From Candidatus Caldarchaeum subterraneum (lineage in GTDB: Archaea; Thermoproteota; Nitrososphaeria_A; Caldarchaeales; Caldarchaeaceae), in contig CALHAG010000009.1 in the NCBI GenBank assembly GCA_937934305.1, positions 1 through 64,000 of the forward strand: a stretch of 64,000 nucleotides of DNA, read 5' to 3'. This document shows, in pieces, positions 35,371 to 44,325 of this stretch. Under the pieces are notes generated by a model. It ran no database searches. It was not told the DNA's origin and worked only from the letters and a program-made list of their open reading frames with translations. Position 1 is the first letter of the stretch; every line of letters starts with the position of its first letter. The translations under genes and the position numbers were made by a program.

Positions 35371-36948
35371 TCATTTGGCTTCAGTCTTGACCACCGCCTG
35401 TTGACGAGTTTTATCCAACTGGTTGAGGTATTCTCCTGGGAAGTCTGGCATGTTGTTTTTGATGGCTTGCCAAGGGTCGGGGTCAGCCTTGGGCCCGAAC
35501 TTCCAGCTTAGCAGCATGTTTAACAAGAAGATTGCTGTGCCTATGCCTATCAGAAAAGCTCCAACCGAGGCAACTACATGCCAAGGCTGGTACTCGGGGA
35601 CATAGCCGTAGTATCGCCGCGGCATACCCATCAGGCCTAGGACCATCATAGACATGAAGACAAGATACTGACCAATGTTGGCGGTTATTGCATGGATTTT
35701 GCCGAGGGATTCGCTGTACATTCTCTTTGTCAAGTATGGGAAATAGTAGTATGTTGCGGCGAAAGCGGCTTGTGATATGGCTCCGAAGAGGATGAAGTGC
35801 ATGTGGCCTACAACCCAGTAGGTATCATGAAGGTGCCAGTCGACAGGTATCGCTGGATGGAAAACACCTGTTATACCTCCGACAATGAAGGTGCCTATGA
35901 ACGAGAGAGTGAATATTGTTGGAGTGTTGTAACGTATTTTTCCTCCCCATAATGTTGCCTCCCAGTTAACCACTTTAACTCCGGATGGGATGGCGACAAG
36001 CATCGTCATTATCATGAACGGGGCGAGGGTGAGTGGTGATAGCCCGGTGGTGAACATGTGGTGGGCCCATACACCGAAGCTTAGCACGGCTATGAGTACC
36101 GTTGATAGAGCTATCATACGGTAGCCAACTATGGGTTTCTTGACGAGACGGGGCAGTATTTCAGATATTATTCCCATTGCGGGGAGAACAAGTATGTAGA
36201 CCTCCGGGTGTCCGAAGAACCAGAAGAGATGCTGCCAGAGTATTGGGTCGCCTCCCTGTGCGGGGAGGTAGAAACCTGTGCCAAGGTTTCTGTCGAGCAG
36301 TAGCATGGTTAGGCCAAAAGCGAGTGGGGGGACGGCGAAAACTATGATGAACGCTGTTACAACCCATGACCAGACGAAGAGAGGAAGTTTCCACCATCCC
36401 ATGTCAGCTCGTCTAAGCCGCCAAGTAGTGACTATGAAGTTCAAGGCCCCGACCATTGATGAAGTGCCTGCAACGTGTAGGCTCAGTATCCAAAGGTCGA
36501 CTCCGAGGCTCGGCTCAATCACTGATAGGGTTGCATAACCAGTCCATCCTATGTTAGCCCAGCTCGAGATAAGCAGGACACCGGCGGCCAGAAACAGCCA
36601 GAAGCTCAGGGCGTTGAGCTTGGGATAATACATGTCCGGAGCACCTATCATCTTGGGGATTAGATAGTTTCCGAGACCCGCGAAAACAGGCATGGCCCAG
36701 AAGAAGATCATCAACGTACCATGTATTGTGAAGAGCGAGGAGTAGGTGTTCGAGTCTACCAGGTTGCCTTGAGGTGTGGCGAGCTCGAAACGCATCAGCA
36801 GCGCCAGCAGCCCTCCTATGACGAGGAAGATGTAGGAGGCGGCTATGTAGAGCATCCCTATGTGGGCGTGGTTGGTCGTCGATAAAATTTGGTAAACGCT
36901 CTTATACCATGGCTTGGGCTCTGCTTTTTCAACGGTCACCGTGGTCAT
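35371..36948 (-). CDS. coxA: Cytochrome c/quinol oxidase subunit I
   Basis: IHGTLMIFFWAMPV; HLFWFFGHPEVYILVLPAMG; VWAHHMFTTGL; HDTYWVVGHMHFILFG. Confidence 0.95.
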   Translation of the reverse strand: MTTVTVEKAEPKPWYKSVYQILSTTNHAHIGMLYIAASYIFLVIGGLLALLMRFELATPQGNLVDSNTYSSLFTIHGTLMIFFWAMPVFAGLGNYLIPKMIGAPDMYYPKLNALSFWLFLAAGVLLISSWANIGWTGYATLSVIEPSLGVDLWILSLHVAGTSSMVGALNFIVTTWRLRRADMGWWKLPLFVWSWVVTAFIIVFAVPPLAFGLTMLLLDRNLGTGFYLPAQGGDPILWQHLFWFFGHPEVYILVLPAMGIISEILPRLVKKPIVGYRMIALSTVLIAVLSFGVWAHHMFTTGLSPLTLAPFMIMTMLVAIPSGVKVVNWEATLWGGKIRYNTPTIFTLSFIGTFIVGGITGVFHPAIPVDWHLHDTYWVVGHMHFILFGAISQAAFAATYYYFPYLTKRMYSESLGKIHAITANIGQYLVFMSMMVLGLMGMPRRYYGYVPEYQPWHVVASVGAFLIGIGTAIFLLNMLLSWKFGPKADPDPWQAIKNNMPDFPGEYLNQLDKTRQQAVVKTEAK

Positions 36949-37373
36949 GGCTCAACCACCATGTTCGCTATCATACTGTAGTGACCTTGTCCACAGAATT
37001 CGGCGCATTGTATTAAATATGTCCCTGGCTCCAACGGAGTTACATAGAGCACGTTTGTGCGGCCTGGGACGACATCTTTCTTCAGCCCGAAGTCTCGGAG
37101 GTAGAAGCTGTGGATTACGTCTTCAGAGTTTAGCTCTAGCTTCACGGTTTGGCCCGCTTTGACACGAAGCTCGCCGCTGACGGTTCCATCGGGGTAGACA
37201 AACTGCCAAGCAAACTGACGTGCGACAACCTTGACCGTCAAATCCGCCGGCTTATCGGCTTCAAGGTCGTTCAAAACATTCCACGACCAGAAACCGATTA
37301 CAGCGAACAATATCAATGCGCCGACGATTGTGGCGTTCTCCACAAGCTTAACCCTCTCCATGGCATTACTCAC
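36945..37373 (-). CDS. coxB: Cytochrome oxidase subunit II, C-terminal part (TM2 + CuA domain)
   Basis: One TM then cupredoxin with CuA ligands: DVIHSFYLRDF, IQCAEFCGQGHYSM; GTG start 37373 or ATG 37361. Confidence 0.85.
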   Translation of the reverse strand: MSNAMERVKLVENATIVGALILFAVIGFWSWNVLNDLEADKPADLTVKVVARQFAWQFVYPDGTVSGELRVKAGQTVKLELNSEDVIHSFYLRDFGLKKDVVPGRTNVLYVTPLEPGTYLIQCAEFCGQGHYSMIANMVVEP

Positions 37374-37599
37374 CTTTTTCTCTGAATTTATACATCATGA
37401 AGAAGAGTGCACCTATAAATATGGAGCCCACCGCGGAGCCAGCGATGTAGACAAATTGGTAGAGCCTGTTAATTTCTATGGTTTGAGGGGACACCGGTCT
37501 AAAGAGCTGCCCAAAATTTCCCAGGACAAGGAGAGTTGAGAAAATGGCGAAGATGATTAGAGCGAGTATTAGGTAGTCTGTTGTTCTTACCTCAGACAT
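37366..37599 (-). CDS. Cytochrome oxidase subunit II, N-terminal TM part (split coxB)
   Basis: MSEVRTTDYLILALIIF...YIAGSAVGSIFIGALFFMMYKFREKGE: end resembles the end of CoxII TM1; 8-nt overlap with the CuA ORF. Confidence 0.6.
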   Translation of the reverse strand: MSEVRTTDYLILALIIFAIFSTLLVLGNFGQLFRPVSPQTIEINRLYQFVYIAGSAVGSIFIGALFFMMYKFREKGE

Positions 37600-38050
37600 G
37601 GGGAACCACCTCTTGGGCTGTATTTTTGTGTTTTTCCTGTGCGCGTATGACAAAGGAAGCTGTGGCTAATGAGGAGTGGAGGGCTAGAACGGTTGCCGCA
37701 ACCGCTTGATGCACGGCAATCACTATAGGCGGTATTGCTGTGTAGATTACCACTGCGCCTACCACGAAAACCTGCAGCAAAAGCGCTGCGAAAGCATATA
37801 CAGCCAAAGGACGGAGCATGGTTCTCCAGCCGAGGTAAAAGGTGTAAATTCCTGAGAGGAAAGTGGTGAAGGCGACGATTCGGTGTCCGAATTCGAGGAG
37901 AATAAATGGGTCGTTTTCGAGCGGGCAGAGCGGCCAGTCGGGACAAGCCATCCCCGCGCCAACTTTACTGACATAGCTGCCTAAGGACATCGTCAATATC
38001 GCCAGTAGCGATGTTCCAAGGGCGGAGTAGAAAACCCGCCTGAGATTCAT
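37592..38050 (-). CDS. ctaA: Heme A synthase CtaA, short four-helix form
   Basis: LGSYVSKVGAGMACPDWPLCP; FGHRIVAFTTFLSGIY; AVHQAVAATVLALHSSL; 152 aa. Confidence 0.85.
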   Translation of the reverse strand: MNLRRVFYSALGTSLLAILTMSLGSYVSKVGAGMACPDWPLCPLENDPFILLEFGHRIVAFTTFLSGIYTFYLGWRTMLRPLAVYAFAALLLQVFVVGAVVIYTAIPPIVIAVHQAVAATVLALHSSLATASFVIRAQEKHKNTAQEVVPHV

Positions 38051-38077
38051 TTGGTAAAAAAGTTCTTATGCGGTTAT

Positions 38078-38965
38078 TTATATGTAGCCTGGCATCACTT
38101 CTTTGGAAAACTTCTCCATGTCTTTAACGTAGTCTTCGGCAGGTTTGTCTCCGAAGTAAAGAGCAAAATGTGTAACCTTAAGGTTGACGTACTGTTCTAT
38201 GGTATCCATTATTTTGGTTGGTGAGCCTGTGAGGATTGCTCTGTTCTCGCCGGCTCTGACCTTTACGACTTGGGGGGTTTTTCCCGAGAAGTCCACTGTG
38301 AAACGTCCCGATATTTTGAAGCCATTGGTCTGATTTAGGTTGGAAACCCGCTCTCTGAGCGTCTCAAGCGTTATGCCTGTGAAGTGCCATGCCTGACCAT
38401 ATTTCACGGCTCTTCTTAAGGCGTGTTCGCTGTTTCCGCCAATCCAGATAGGTGGCCCATCTTTCTGTGCAGGAGCGGGTTCGAAGATGCCGGCATCCAC
38501 CTTGTAGTAGCGGCCGTTGAAGGAAACTTCTCCCCCTTGCCACAGCTGTTTAATGAGTCGAAGAGCTTCGTCAAACCTGCGCCCACGGTTTCTAAAATTC
38601 GCACCAAGGTTTTGGAACTCTTCTTCACACCATCCAGCTCCAAACCCTGCCACCACCCGGCCACCGCTGAGCACATCGATGGCTGCCAGAGCTTTTGCGA
38701 CTTGGACAGGCTCTCTCATCGGAAGAATCAATACAGAGGAGCCGACCCTCACCTCTTCCGTGACCGATGCAACGTGGGCCATGGTGGTGAGAGCCTCGAG
38801 GATGCTTCCGTAAGGATGTCTCTGCGTTGGAGGCAGTAGCAAATGGTCGGTTATCCAAACGGACTCGTATCCAAGCTCCTCAGCTTCGGACGCGACAACA
38901 TCTATGGCCTTGGGTGAAAGATGTTTTCCGAAGTTGGGGATGCAGACGCCGAACTCGATTCTCAT
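38078..38965 (-). CDS. LLM-class (luciferase-like, F420/FMN) oxidoreductase
   Basis: FGVCIPNFGKHLSPKAIDVVASEAEELGYESVWITDHLLLP; VRVGSSVLILPMREPVQVAKALAAIDVLSGGRVVAGFGAGW. Confidence 0.9.
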   Translation of the reverse strand: MRIEFGVCIPNFGKHLSPKAIDVVASEAEELGYESVWITDHLLLPPTQRHPYGSILEALTTMAHVASVTEEVRVGSSVLILPMREPVQVAKALAAIDVLSGGRVVAGFGAGWCEEEFQNLGANFRNRGRRFDEALRLIKQLWQGGEVSFNGRYYKVDAGIFEPAPAQKDGPPIWIGGNSEHALRRAVKYGQAWHFTGITLETLRERVSNLNQTNGFKISGRFTVDFSGKTPQVVKVRAGENRAILTGSPTKIMDTIEQYVNLKVTHFALYFGDKPAEDYVKDMEKFSKEVMPGYI

Positions 38966-40317
38966 GTCTCAACACCTGCAAGCCTGCGGCTGAGACGTAT
39001 CAGCTTTCTCGCCACATCGTATGCATCGGTGCCGAACACAACCGCCATAGGCTCCTTCCCAACGTCTCCACGGTGGTAAACAACGTCAACCACTCCTCCT
39101 GCTTTTCTAATAGCCTCCTCTATCCCCCATGGGATGGTTCGCCCCTCTTCTTTCTTAACCTCCTCAGGCTCGGCGGCCCTGTCATATGATGAGACGCTTA
39201 AGCCTAGGGTCTCTAACGTGGAAAGTATTTCATCATCGAGCCGGATGTTGGCGGCGCTTCTTACGGATGGGTCATGTTTCATGGCTGTTAAAACAGCGTT
39301 GGCGACGTGTCGGGATGCGCCGAACCATGGCTCCGAGGCAAAGGTGAACCCGTCAGGTGTTTTCACTATGCGGCCGGGCACTCCTACAACATCTTCGGGA
39401 GAGGACGCGTACTCAGCTGCAACCACGATGTTTGACCCGCTCTCGGGAATCAACCGCTGGAAAGACTCTTCACGCTCAATCATTTTCAACGCCTCTCTCA
39501 GCTGACGGAGCGCCGTCAGTTTTTCGGAGTTTGCGTAGACAGCCCCTGTCGGGTGGACGGGGCCATAGCCGCGTCCGATGTCCAATCCTCTTTTTATGGC
39601 TTCGTTGACGAATCTCTGGGCCGCTTGGACTGCTTGGGGGATTTTCCAGCCCTTTGCGAGGTAGGCCGCGGTGGCTGACGCGAACACACATCCTGTTCCA
39701 TGGGTGTTGCGTGTGTGGATTTTCTCGGCGGAGAACCTGTATATATTGTCTGCGTATAGGAGGATGTCCGTGGTTGTTTCACCGGGCAGGTGTCCTCCCT
39801 TAACCACCACAGCTTGGGGCCCCATTTCAGCTATCCTTTGAGCGGCTTCAACCATTTCCTCGACAGAGCCTATCTCAATACCTGTCAACAGCTTGGCCTC
39901 GTTTATGTTGGGGGTTACAACGGTTGCAAGCGGAAGCATTTTTCTCACAAGGGCGTCCACGGCGTTGGGCTTTAGCAATGGCGCACCACTTTTAGCGACC
40001 GCCACAGGGTCAACAACCAATGGAGCCTTTATCTCAGATAACTCGTCTGCAACAGACTCGATAATCTCCTCACTGAACAACATGCCGGTTTTGACGGCGT
40101 CAACACCAATATCATTGGCGACGACGCGTATCTGCTCTCGGATTATTTCGGCGGGAACTTGGTGAATAGCCGTTACAGCTTCTGTGTTCTGGGCTGTGAT
40201 GCAGGTGATGGCTGACATGCCGTGAACTCCGAGTGCGGCAAATGTTTTGAGGTCTGCCTGAATACCGGCGCCGCCGCCTGAGTCTGAGCCTGCGACGGTC
40301 AGGACGCGTTTAACCAT
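38962..40317 (-). CDS. thiDN: ThiD-ThiN fusion: HMP-P kinase / thiamine-phosphate synthase
   Basis: MVKRVLTVAGSDSGGGAGIQADLKTFAALGVHGMSAITCITAQNT (ThiD); C-terminal ThiN-like VVAAEYASSPEDVVGVPGRIVK. Start at internal ATG 40317. Confidence 0.88.
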   Translation of the reverse strand: MVKRVLTVAGSDSGGGAGIQADLKTFAALGVHGMSAITCITAQNTEAVTAIHQVPAEIIREQIRVVANDIGVDAVKTGMLFSEEIIESVADELSEIKAPLVVDPVAVAKSGAPLLKPNAVDALVRKMLPLATVVTPNINEAKLLTGIEIGSVEEMVEAAQRIAEMGPQAVVVKGGHLPGETTTDILLYADNIYRFSAEKIHTRNTHGTGCVFASATAAYLAKGWKIPQAVQAAQRFVNEAIKRGLDIGRGYGPVHPTGAVYANSEKLTALRQLREALKMIEREESFQRLIPESGSNIVVAAEYASSPEDVVGVPGRIVKTPDGFTFASEPWFGASRHVANAVLTAMKHDPSVRSAANIRLDDEILSTLETLGLSVSSYDRAAEPEEVKKEEGRTIPWGIEEAIRKAGGVVDVVYHRGDVGKEPMAVVFGTDAYDVARKLIRLSRRLAGVET

Positions 40318-40321
40318 GGCC

Positions 40322-41590
40322 TTAACTACCTGCGGTGTTATAAAAGCTGAACCTTCTCTTAACAACCCCGGCAGCTCTTCTCTCTTCCGCCGTCATGTTA
40401 AAGACATCTCGTAGCATGTCGAGATAGTTTTTAGAAGGCTCTATCCCTCTCCGCGACATCATTCTTTTGGCTGTTTCGATGGCCTGCTCGATGTCAAGTT
40501 CAATTTTCTCGGTGGGTGTGTATATTGTGAAGGATGGGATGTCTGTGTGAGCTTCTCTGTAAACGTGGCTTGCTACTCCGATTTTTATGCCACCTGAAAC
40601 CATGGTGCCTATTCCTGTCTTGACGTGGTCCGCGAAGAATGAGCCGAGGAACTGCCTCCCTGTTTCGACTCTTCTGCCCTCAACGATTATCCTAAAGTTG
40701 CCGTATGTGTTTTTCATGTTGGAGACCGTTGTTCCAGCGGCTATGTTCACCCACTCGCCTACAACGCTGTGTCCCAAAAACCCGTAATGTCTCTTGTTAG
40801 AATATCCCATAAAAACAGATGACTCAGTCTCTCCTCCAACCCTGCACACGGGCCCGATGCAGCAGCTCGCGACATAGGAGTTGGGGAAAATGCGGGATGA
40901 TTTACCAACATAGCATGGGCCCACAATTTTCGTGAACGCCTCAACAAAAACACCCTCGTCAAGCACGATTGGGCCTTTCCTATCATCCAAGACAACGTTA
41001 TTCTCTACCTCTATCTCCCCGCGGGCAAACACACGGCCCCTTTGACCGTAACCTGTTTTTTCTCCAACAATCTCATCCACAATTAGCGTGGGTGCGAGTT
41101 CAACTAAGTCCCACAGGTTGTTGACTAAGTTGGCTTCAAGCTTCCTCTTCGATAAATGGTTCACCGGGATTTCGAACATTTTTCCAGGCGTTGTCAGGCT
41201 TTGCAGGAAATTTTCGGGAAGGTCTGGCTCAGCTAGCTTAACGGCCGCAACCTCTTCGCCAACATAGAAAACATGGCCGGCCTCGGCTTTTCTAAGCGTC
41301 TCAGCCACCAGCTTGTTTACCACGAGTCTGCCGTTGATGAGTAATGTTACACCCGTTGTCGGCGGCGTGTTAACCACGGCTTCTGGGTATTTTTCCTTCA
41401 AAACCCGTGTGAGGTGATGTCTTGTATAGAGATGGATTTTCTCAACGTCGGTGAAATGGTGTATTATTTTCTCGAGGATGGTGCTGGTTCCTATGAATAT
41501 GTCGTAGACGGGTCTTGTGGTTGTCAATGGCCAGAACCGGAGTAGGCCGGGGTCCTCGTAGACACAGATGTTCATGAACCCTTGTGTCAA
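40322..41590 (-). CDS. Sugar-phosphate nucleotidylyltransferase/acetyltransferase-like (GlmU-related, left-handed beta-helix)
   Basis: Hexapeptide-repeat region (CYVGKSSRIFPNSYVASCCIGPVCRVGGETESSVFMGYSNKRHYGFLGHSVVGEWVNIAAGTTVSN). Confidence 0.8.
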   Translation of the reverse strand: MTQGFMNICVYEDPGLLRFWPLTTTRPVYDIFIGTSTILEKIIHHFTDVEKIHLYTRHHLTRVLKEKYPEAVVNTPPTTGVTLLINGRLVVNKLVAETLRKAEAGHVFYVGEEVAAVKLAEPDLPENFLQSLTTPGKMFEIPVNHLSKRKLEANLVNNLWDLVELAPTLIVDEIVGEKTGYGQRGRVFARGEIEVENNVVLDDRKGPIVLDEGVFVEAFTKIVGPCYVGKSSRIFPNSYVASCCIGPVCRVGGETESSVFMGYSNKRHYGFLGHSVVGEWVNIAAGTTVSNMKNTYGNFRIIVEGRRVETGRQFLGSFFADHVKTGIGTMVSGGIKIGVASHVYREAHTDIPSFTIYTPTEKIELDIEQAIETAKRMMSRRGIEPSKNYLDMLRDVFNMTAEERRAAGVVKRRFSFYNTAGS

Positions 41591-42141
41591 CGGCTGGAAT
41601 TAAGGTTGATAACTATGTCGACATGTTTTGTTAGCTCCTCTACTTTCCGTCTCTCAGATGCCGAGAGACCTGTTCCAAAGTCCTCGGACAGCTTTGCTCC
41701 ATAGTAGGCCGTCGCGATGAAGGTGGAGGCTTTCTCGACATATGCAAGCAGTTCAGCTGCGTCGGCTCCGTGGAGAAATATGGTGACGTCGTTGACTGCG
41801 AGGACAGGTGTCGGATTCTGAATAAATTCATTGAATAGTCTCTTGGCGGGCTCGAGATTTGAGTGGACGTATTTTTTGAGTTCTTCCGCGTTGCATGCCA
41901 TGAGCCTAGGTGCGTAGACGTTGGGTGGTCGCTTGTAGTGGAGGCCGTCGACTTTCATGTGGTCTGTTAGTGGGCCGCCTACGTCCATTATCCGTGGGGG
42001 AGCGAGGTCTATGACGGTTATGCTGCATGGCCCCAGCTTGGTGAGAAGGCTGTGGAGTATTTGGGCGAGGAGGCTTGTTTTTCCCGAGCCTGCCTCTCCG
42101 ATGATGAGGGTTCTTTTGCCCAGCAGCTCCTCGGTGTTCAA
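41587..42141 (-). CDS. P-loop ATPase of unknown function
   Basis: Walker A RTLIIGEAGSGKTSLLAQIL; overlaps both neighbours by 4 nt. Confidence 0.65.
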   Translation of the reverse strand: MNTEELLGKRTLIIGEAGSGKTSLLAQILHSLLTKLGPCSITVIDLAPPRIMDVGGPLTDHMKVDGLHYKRPPNVYAPRLMACNAEELKKYVHSNLEPAKRLFNEFIQNPTPVLAVNDVTIFLHGADAAELLAYVEKASTFIATAYYGAKLSEDFGTGLSASERRKVEELTKHVDIVINLNSSR

Positions 42142-42719
42142 CGCTGTCTGCGTATTGTGGCGGTGATGGCTCGAGATATAACTCCATATCTCTCTGCCGC
42201 GAGTAGGAAGAGGAATCCCGCGACAGCGCCTGTGATGGAGCTGATGGCCCAGCCTCCCCAGAGAAGCAGCAAGGCAGGCCAGAACCCGAGTGTCTCAAGG
42301 TTACGGAGCATGACTGCCGCGGGCCCAACCGCAGGCCCGATACTCGGAGCCACCACAGCGAGCGCTATTGTTCCACCAATCAATACAGTGCCTATTGGCT
42401 CTGCGAAAGCGGCCAGATACCTTAGCCGAGGGTTAGGCAATCTTCTAAGCAGGATGTAGAACAGGCCGACCAAGACCGCTCCGGGAATGCCGCCCGGGTA
42501 TGCGAACACCGTCCCCGTTCCCAGCGCAATCCGCACCGTTCCAACTATGATTGCGACGAGAGCTCCCCAGAGCGGGCCCAGCAGAACCCCGGAGAGTACG
42601 TTGATGAAATGCTGGCCCGGAAAAGCTCTTGACCCGAGCCATTCAAACATCATGGGCGATATTACTATACCGAGAGCGCTCAAGGCCGATGCCAGAGCTA
42701 CTTTTTTGGAGAGGTTCAT
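42138..42719 (-). CDS. thiW: ThiW-family ECF S component (putative thiamine-precursor transporter)
   Basis: FPGQHFINVLSGVLLGPLWGALVAIIVGTVRIALGTGTVFAYPGGIPGAVLVGL; same strand as thiDN. Confidence 0.85.
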   Translation of the reverse strand: MNLSKKVALASALSALGIVISPMMFEWLGSRAFPGQHFINVLSGVLLGPLWGALVAIIVGTVRIALGTGTVFAYPGGIPGAVLVGLFYILLRRLPNPRLRYLAAFAEPIGTVLIGGTIALAVVAPSIGPAVGPAAVMLRNLETLGFWPALLLLWGGWAISSITGAVAGFLFLLAAERYGVISRAITATIRRQR

Positions 42720-42764
42720 GCAACCATGGTTTTTCCAGAGAATATAAGGATATGAATAAGTGGC

Positions 42765-43181
42765 TTATTTCCAGACCCAGTAGTTGCTGGTCAAGTAGTT
42801 GACAGCCATGCCAGCCAACACACCCACGATGTTGGAAACCAGATAAAATATCCCCAGGAAATCGGTTAGAAGATAGAGGATGCTTAGCGAGGTTATGGTT
42901 CCCGCTATTCTTGAGCCGTGGAACCTGAGGAGGCGTCCGAGTATGCCGCTGGGCCCTGCTCTGTCTCGGAAGGTCCAGTATTCGTTGAGGAAAAAGTTGT
43001 TGAGAATCGAGATTTCAAGGCTTATCGCGGCGGCTATTAGATAAAGCCTCTCGCCAAAGACATAGTTTGTGAGCAGGAAAAGCGCTACCGTGTTGACGAC
43101 GAGGCCGACGCCGCCCACCACACTAAACTTGATGAGCCTCGGGATATCTAAGCTCCTCAGAAAACTTCTCATTCCTTTCAC
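42765..43181 (-). CDS. GtrA-family membrane protein
   Basis: RLIKFSVVGGVGLVVNTVALFLLTNYVFG; NNFFLNEYWTFRDR; NYLTSNYWVWK; four TMs. Confidence 0.88.
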   Translation of the reverse strand: MKGMRSFLRSLDIPRLIKFSVVGGVGLVVNTVALFLLTNYVFGERLYLIAAAISLEISILNNFFLNEYWTFRDRAGPSGILGRLLRFHGSRIAGTITSLSILYLLTDFLGIFYLVSNIVGVLAGMAVNYLTSNYWVWK

Positions 43182-44269
43182 CCTTCCGAGAAGATGTTGA
43201 GGCTTGTCTGGCCTGAGACAGGTTTAAGCCCTGAGAACCTCACTCCAACACGTCTGAGCATCATTTTCTCATCTGTTTCGAGAAGCTTTGTTAAGAGAAG
43301 GCGGAGGCTTCTCAACACTTCGTCGAGAGTTGCTCCCAAACGTATGTCAGCCTGTCGAGTGATTGTTTCAAGGCGCGTGGTTATCGCTATCAACCCTATC
43401 TTTGAGGCGAAAAACTTCGACGACGCAAGCCTCGAGTAAGCTTCTGAAGTAGCTGCTGCAAGCGTCTCCATGACCTCTTCGACTTCGCGGGTGTTCCGTT
43501 TAAGGGTGACTATTTTGCTCAACTGCTTAGGCGGAGGCCTCTCCTCTATAACCTCGTCATAAATTCCTCTTGAAGCTAGGTAGAGGTATTGGGCTTTCTT
43601 TGGCCCGAAAAGTTCCTCAAGTTTCTCCAGACTTTGGCGGGAGAGGTCGCCGATTGTTTTGATTTGGTGTTCGGCGAGGAGTGTCTCTGTTTTGGCTCCT
43701 ATGCCGGGGAGGTTTTTGACAGGCAGGTCTCGTAGAAATTCTTCCACATTTTCGGGTTTCACGACTGTGAGGCCGTCGGGCTTCGAGTAATCCGCCGCCA
43801 TCTTCGCTATGACGCGGTTGGGGCCCACTCCGATGCTGCATGTTAAACCAAAGTTTGCTCGGATAATTTCCTTGACTTTTTTCGCGAATTTCTCGGCCTC
43901 GATGTAGTCTCCTCCCACGGCTTGTGTAATGTCCATCACGGCCTCGTCAATGCTCTCGACTCGGAGTGGTGTGTTGAATTTTTTGAGGTTGGCCATGATT
44001 TGACGCGAAACAGTTGCGTAGTGTTCAAGCCGCACTGGAAGGATTACGGATTCTTCTGGTAGAAGTTTCTTGGCAGCTTTGATTGGCATTCCTGCTTTTA
44101 CGCCGAATCTTCTCGCGACATAGTTTGCTGAACTCACTACCCCGCTGTCAGAGGTTCTTCCTGAAAAGACGCATACACAGAGCGGCTTTCCCCTCAGCTC
44201 AGGGTTCTCAACCTCCTCAACCTGAGCGAAAAAATAGTCAAGGTCCAGGAAAAGCACAATCCGCGGCAA
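43178..44269 (-). CDS. dinB: Y-family DNA polymerase IV (DinB/Dpo4)
   Basis: MPRIVLFLDLDYFFAQVEEVENPELRGKPLCV; SANYVARRFGVKAGMPI; ESIDEAVMDIT; start reassigned to TTG 44269. Confidence 0.9.
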   Translation of the reverse strand: MPRIVLFLDLDYFFAQVEEVENPELRGKPLCVCVFSGRTSDSGVVSSANYVARRFGVKAGMPIKAAKKLLPEESVILPVRLEHYATVSRQIMANLKKFNTPLRVESIDEAVMDITQAVGGDYIEAEKFAKKVKEIIRANFGLTCSIGVGPNRVIAKMAADYSKPDGLTVVKPENVEEFLRDLPVKNLPGIGAKTETLLAEHQIKTIGDLSRQSLEKLEELFGPKKAQYLYLASRGIYDEVIEERPPPKQLSKIVTLKRNTREVEEVMETLAAATSEAYSRLASSKFFASKIGLIAITTRLETITRQADIRLGATLDEVLRSLRLLLTKLLETDEKMMLRRVGVRFSGLKPVSGQTSLNIFSEG

Positions 44270-44325
44270 TTCCGGAAACTCTTCTTCGGAACGGTATAAA
44301 AGCCTCCACGCAATACATAGAGGTG

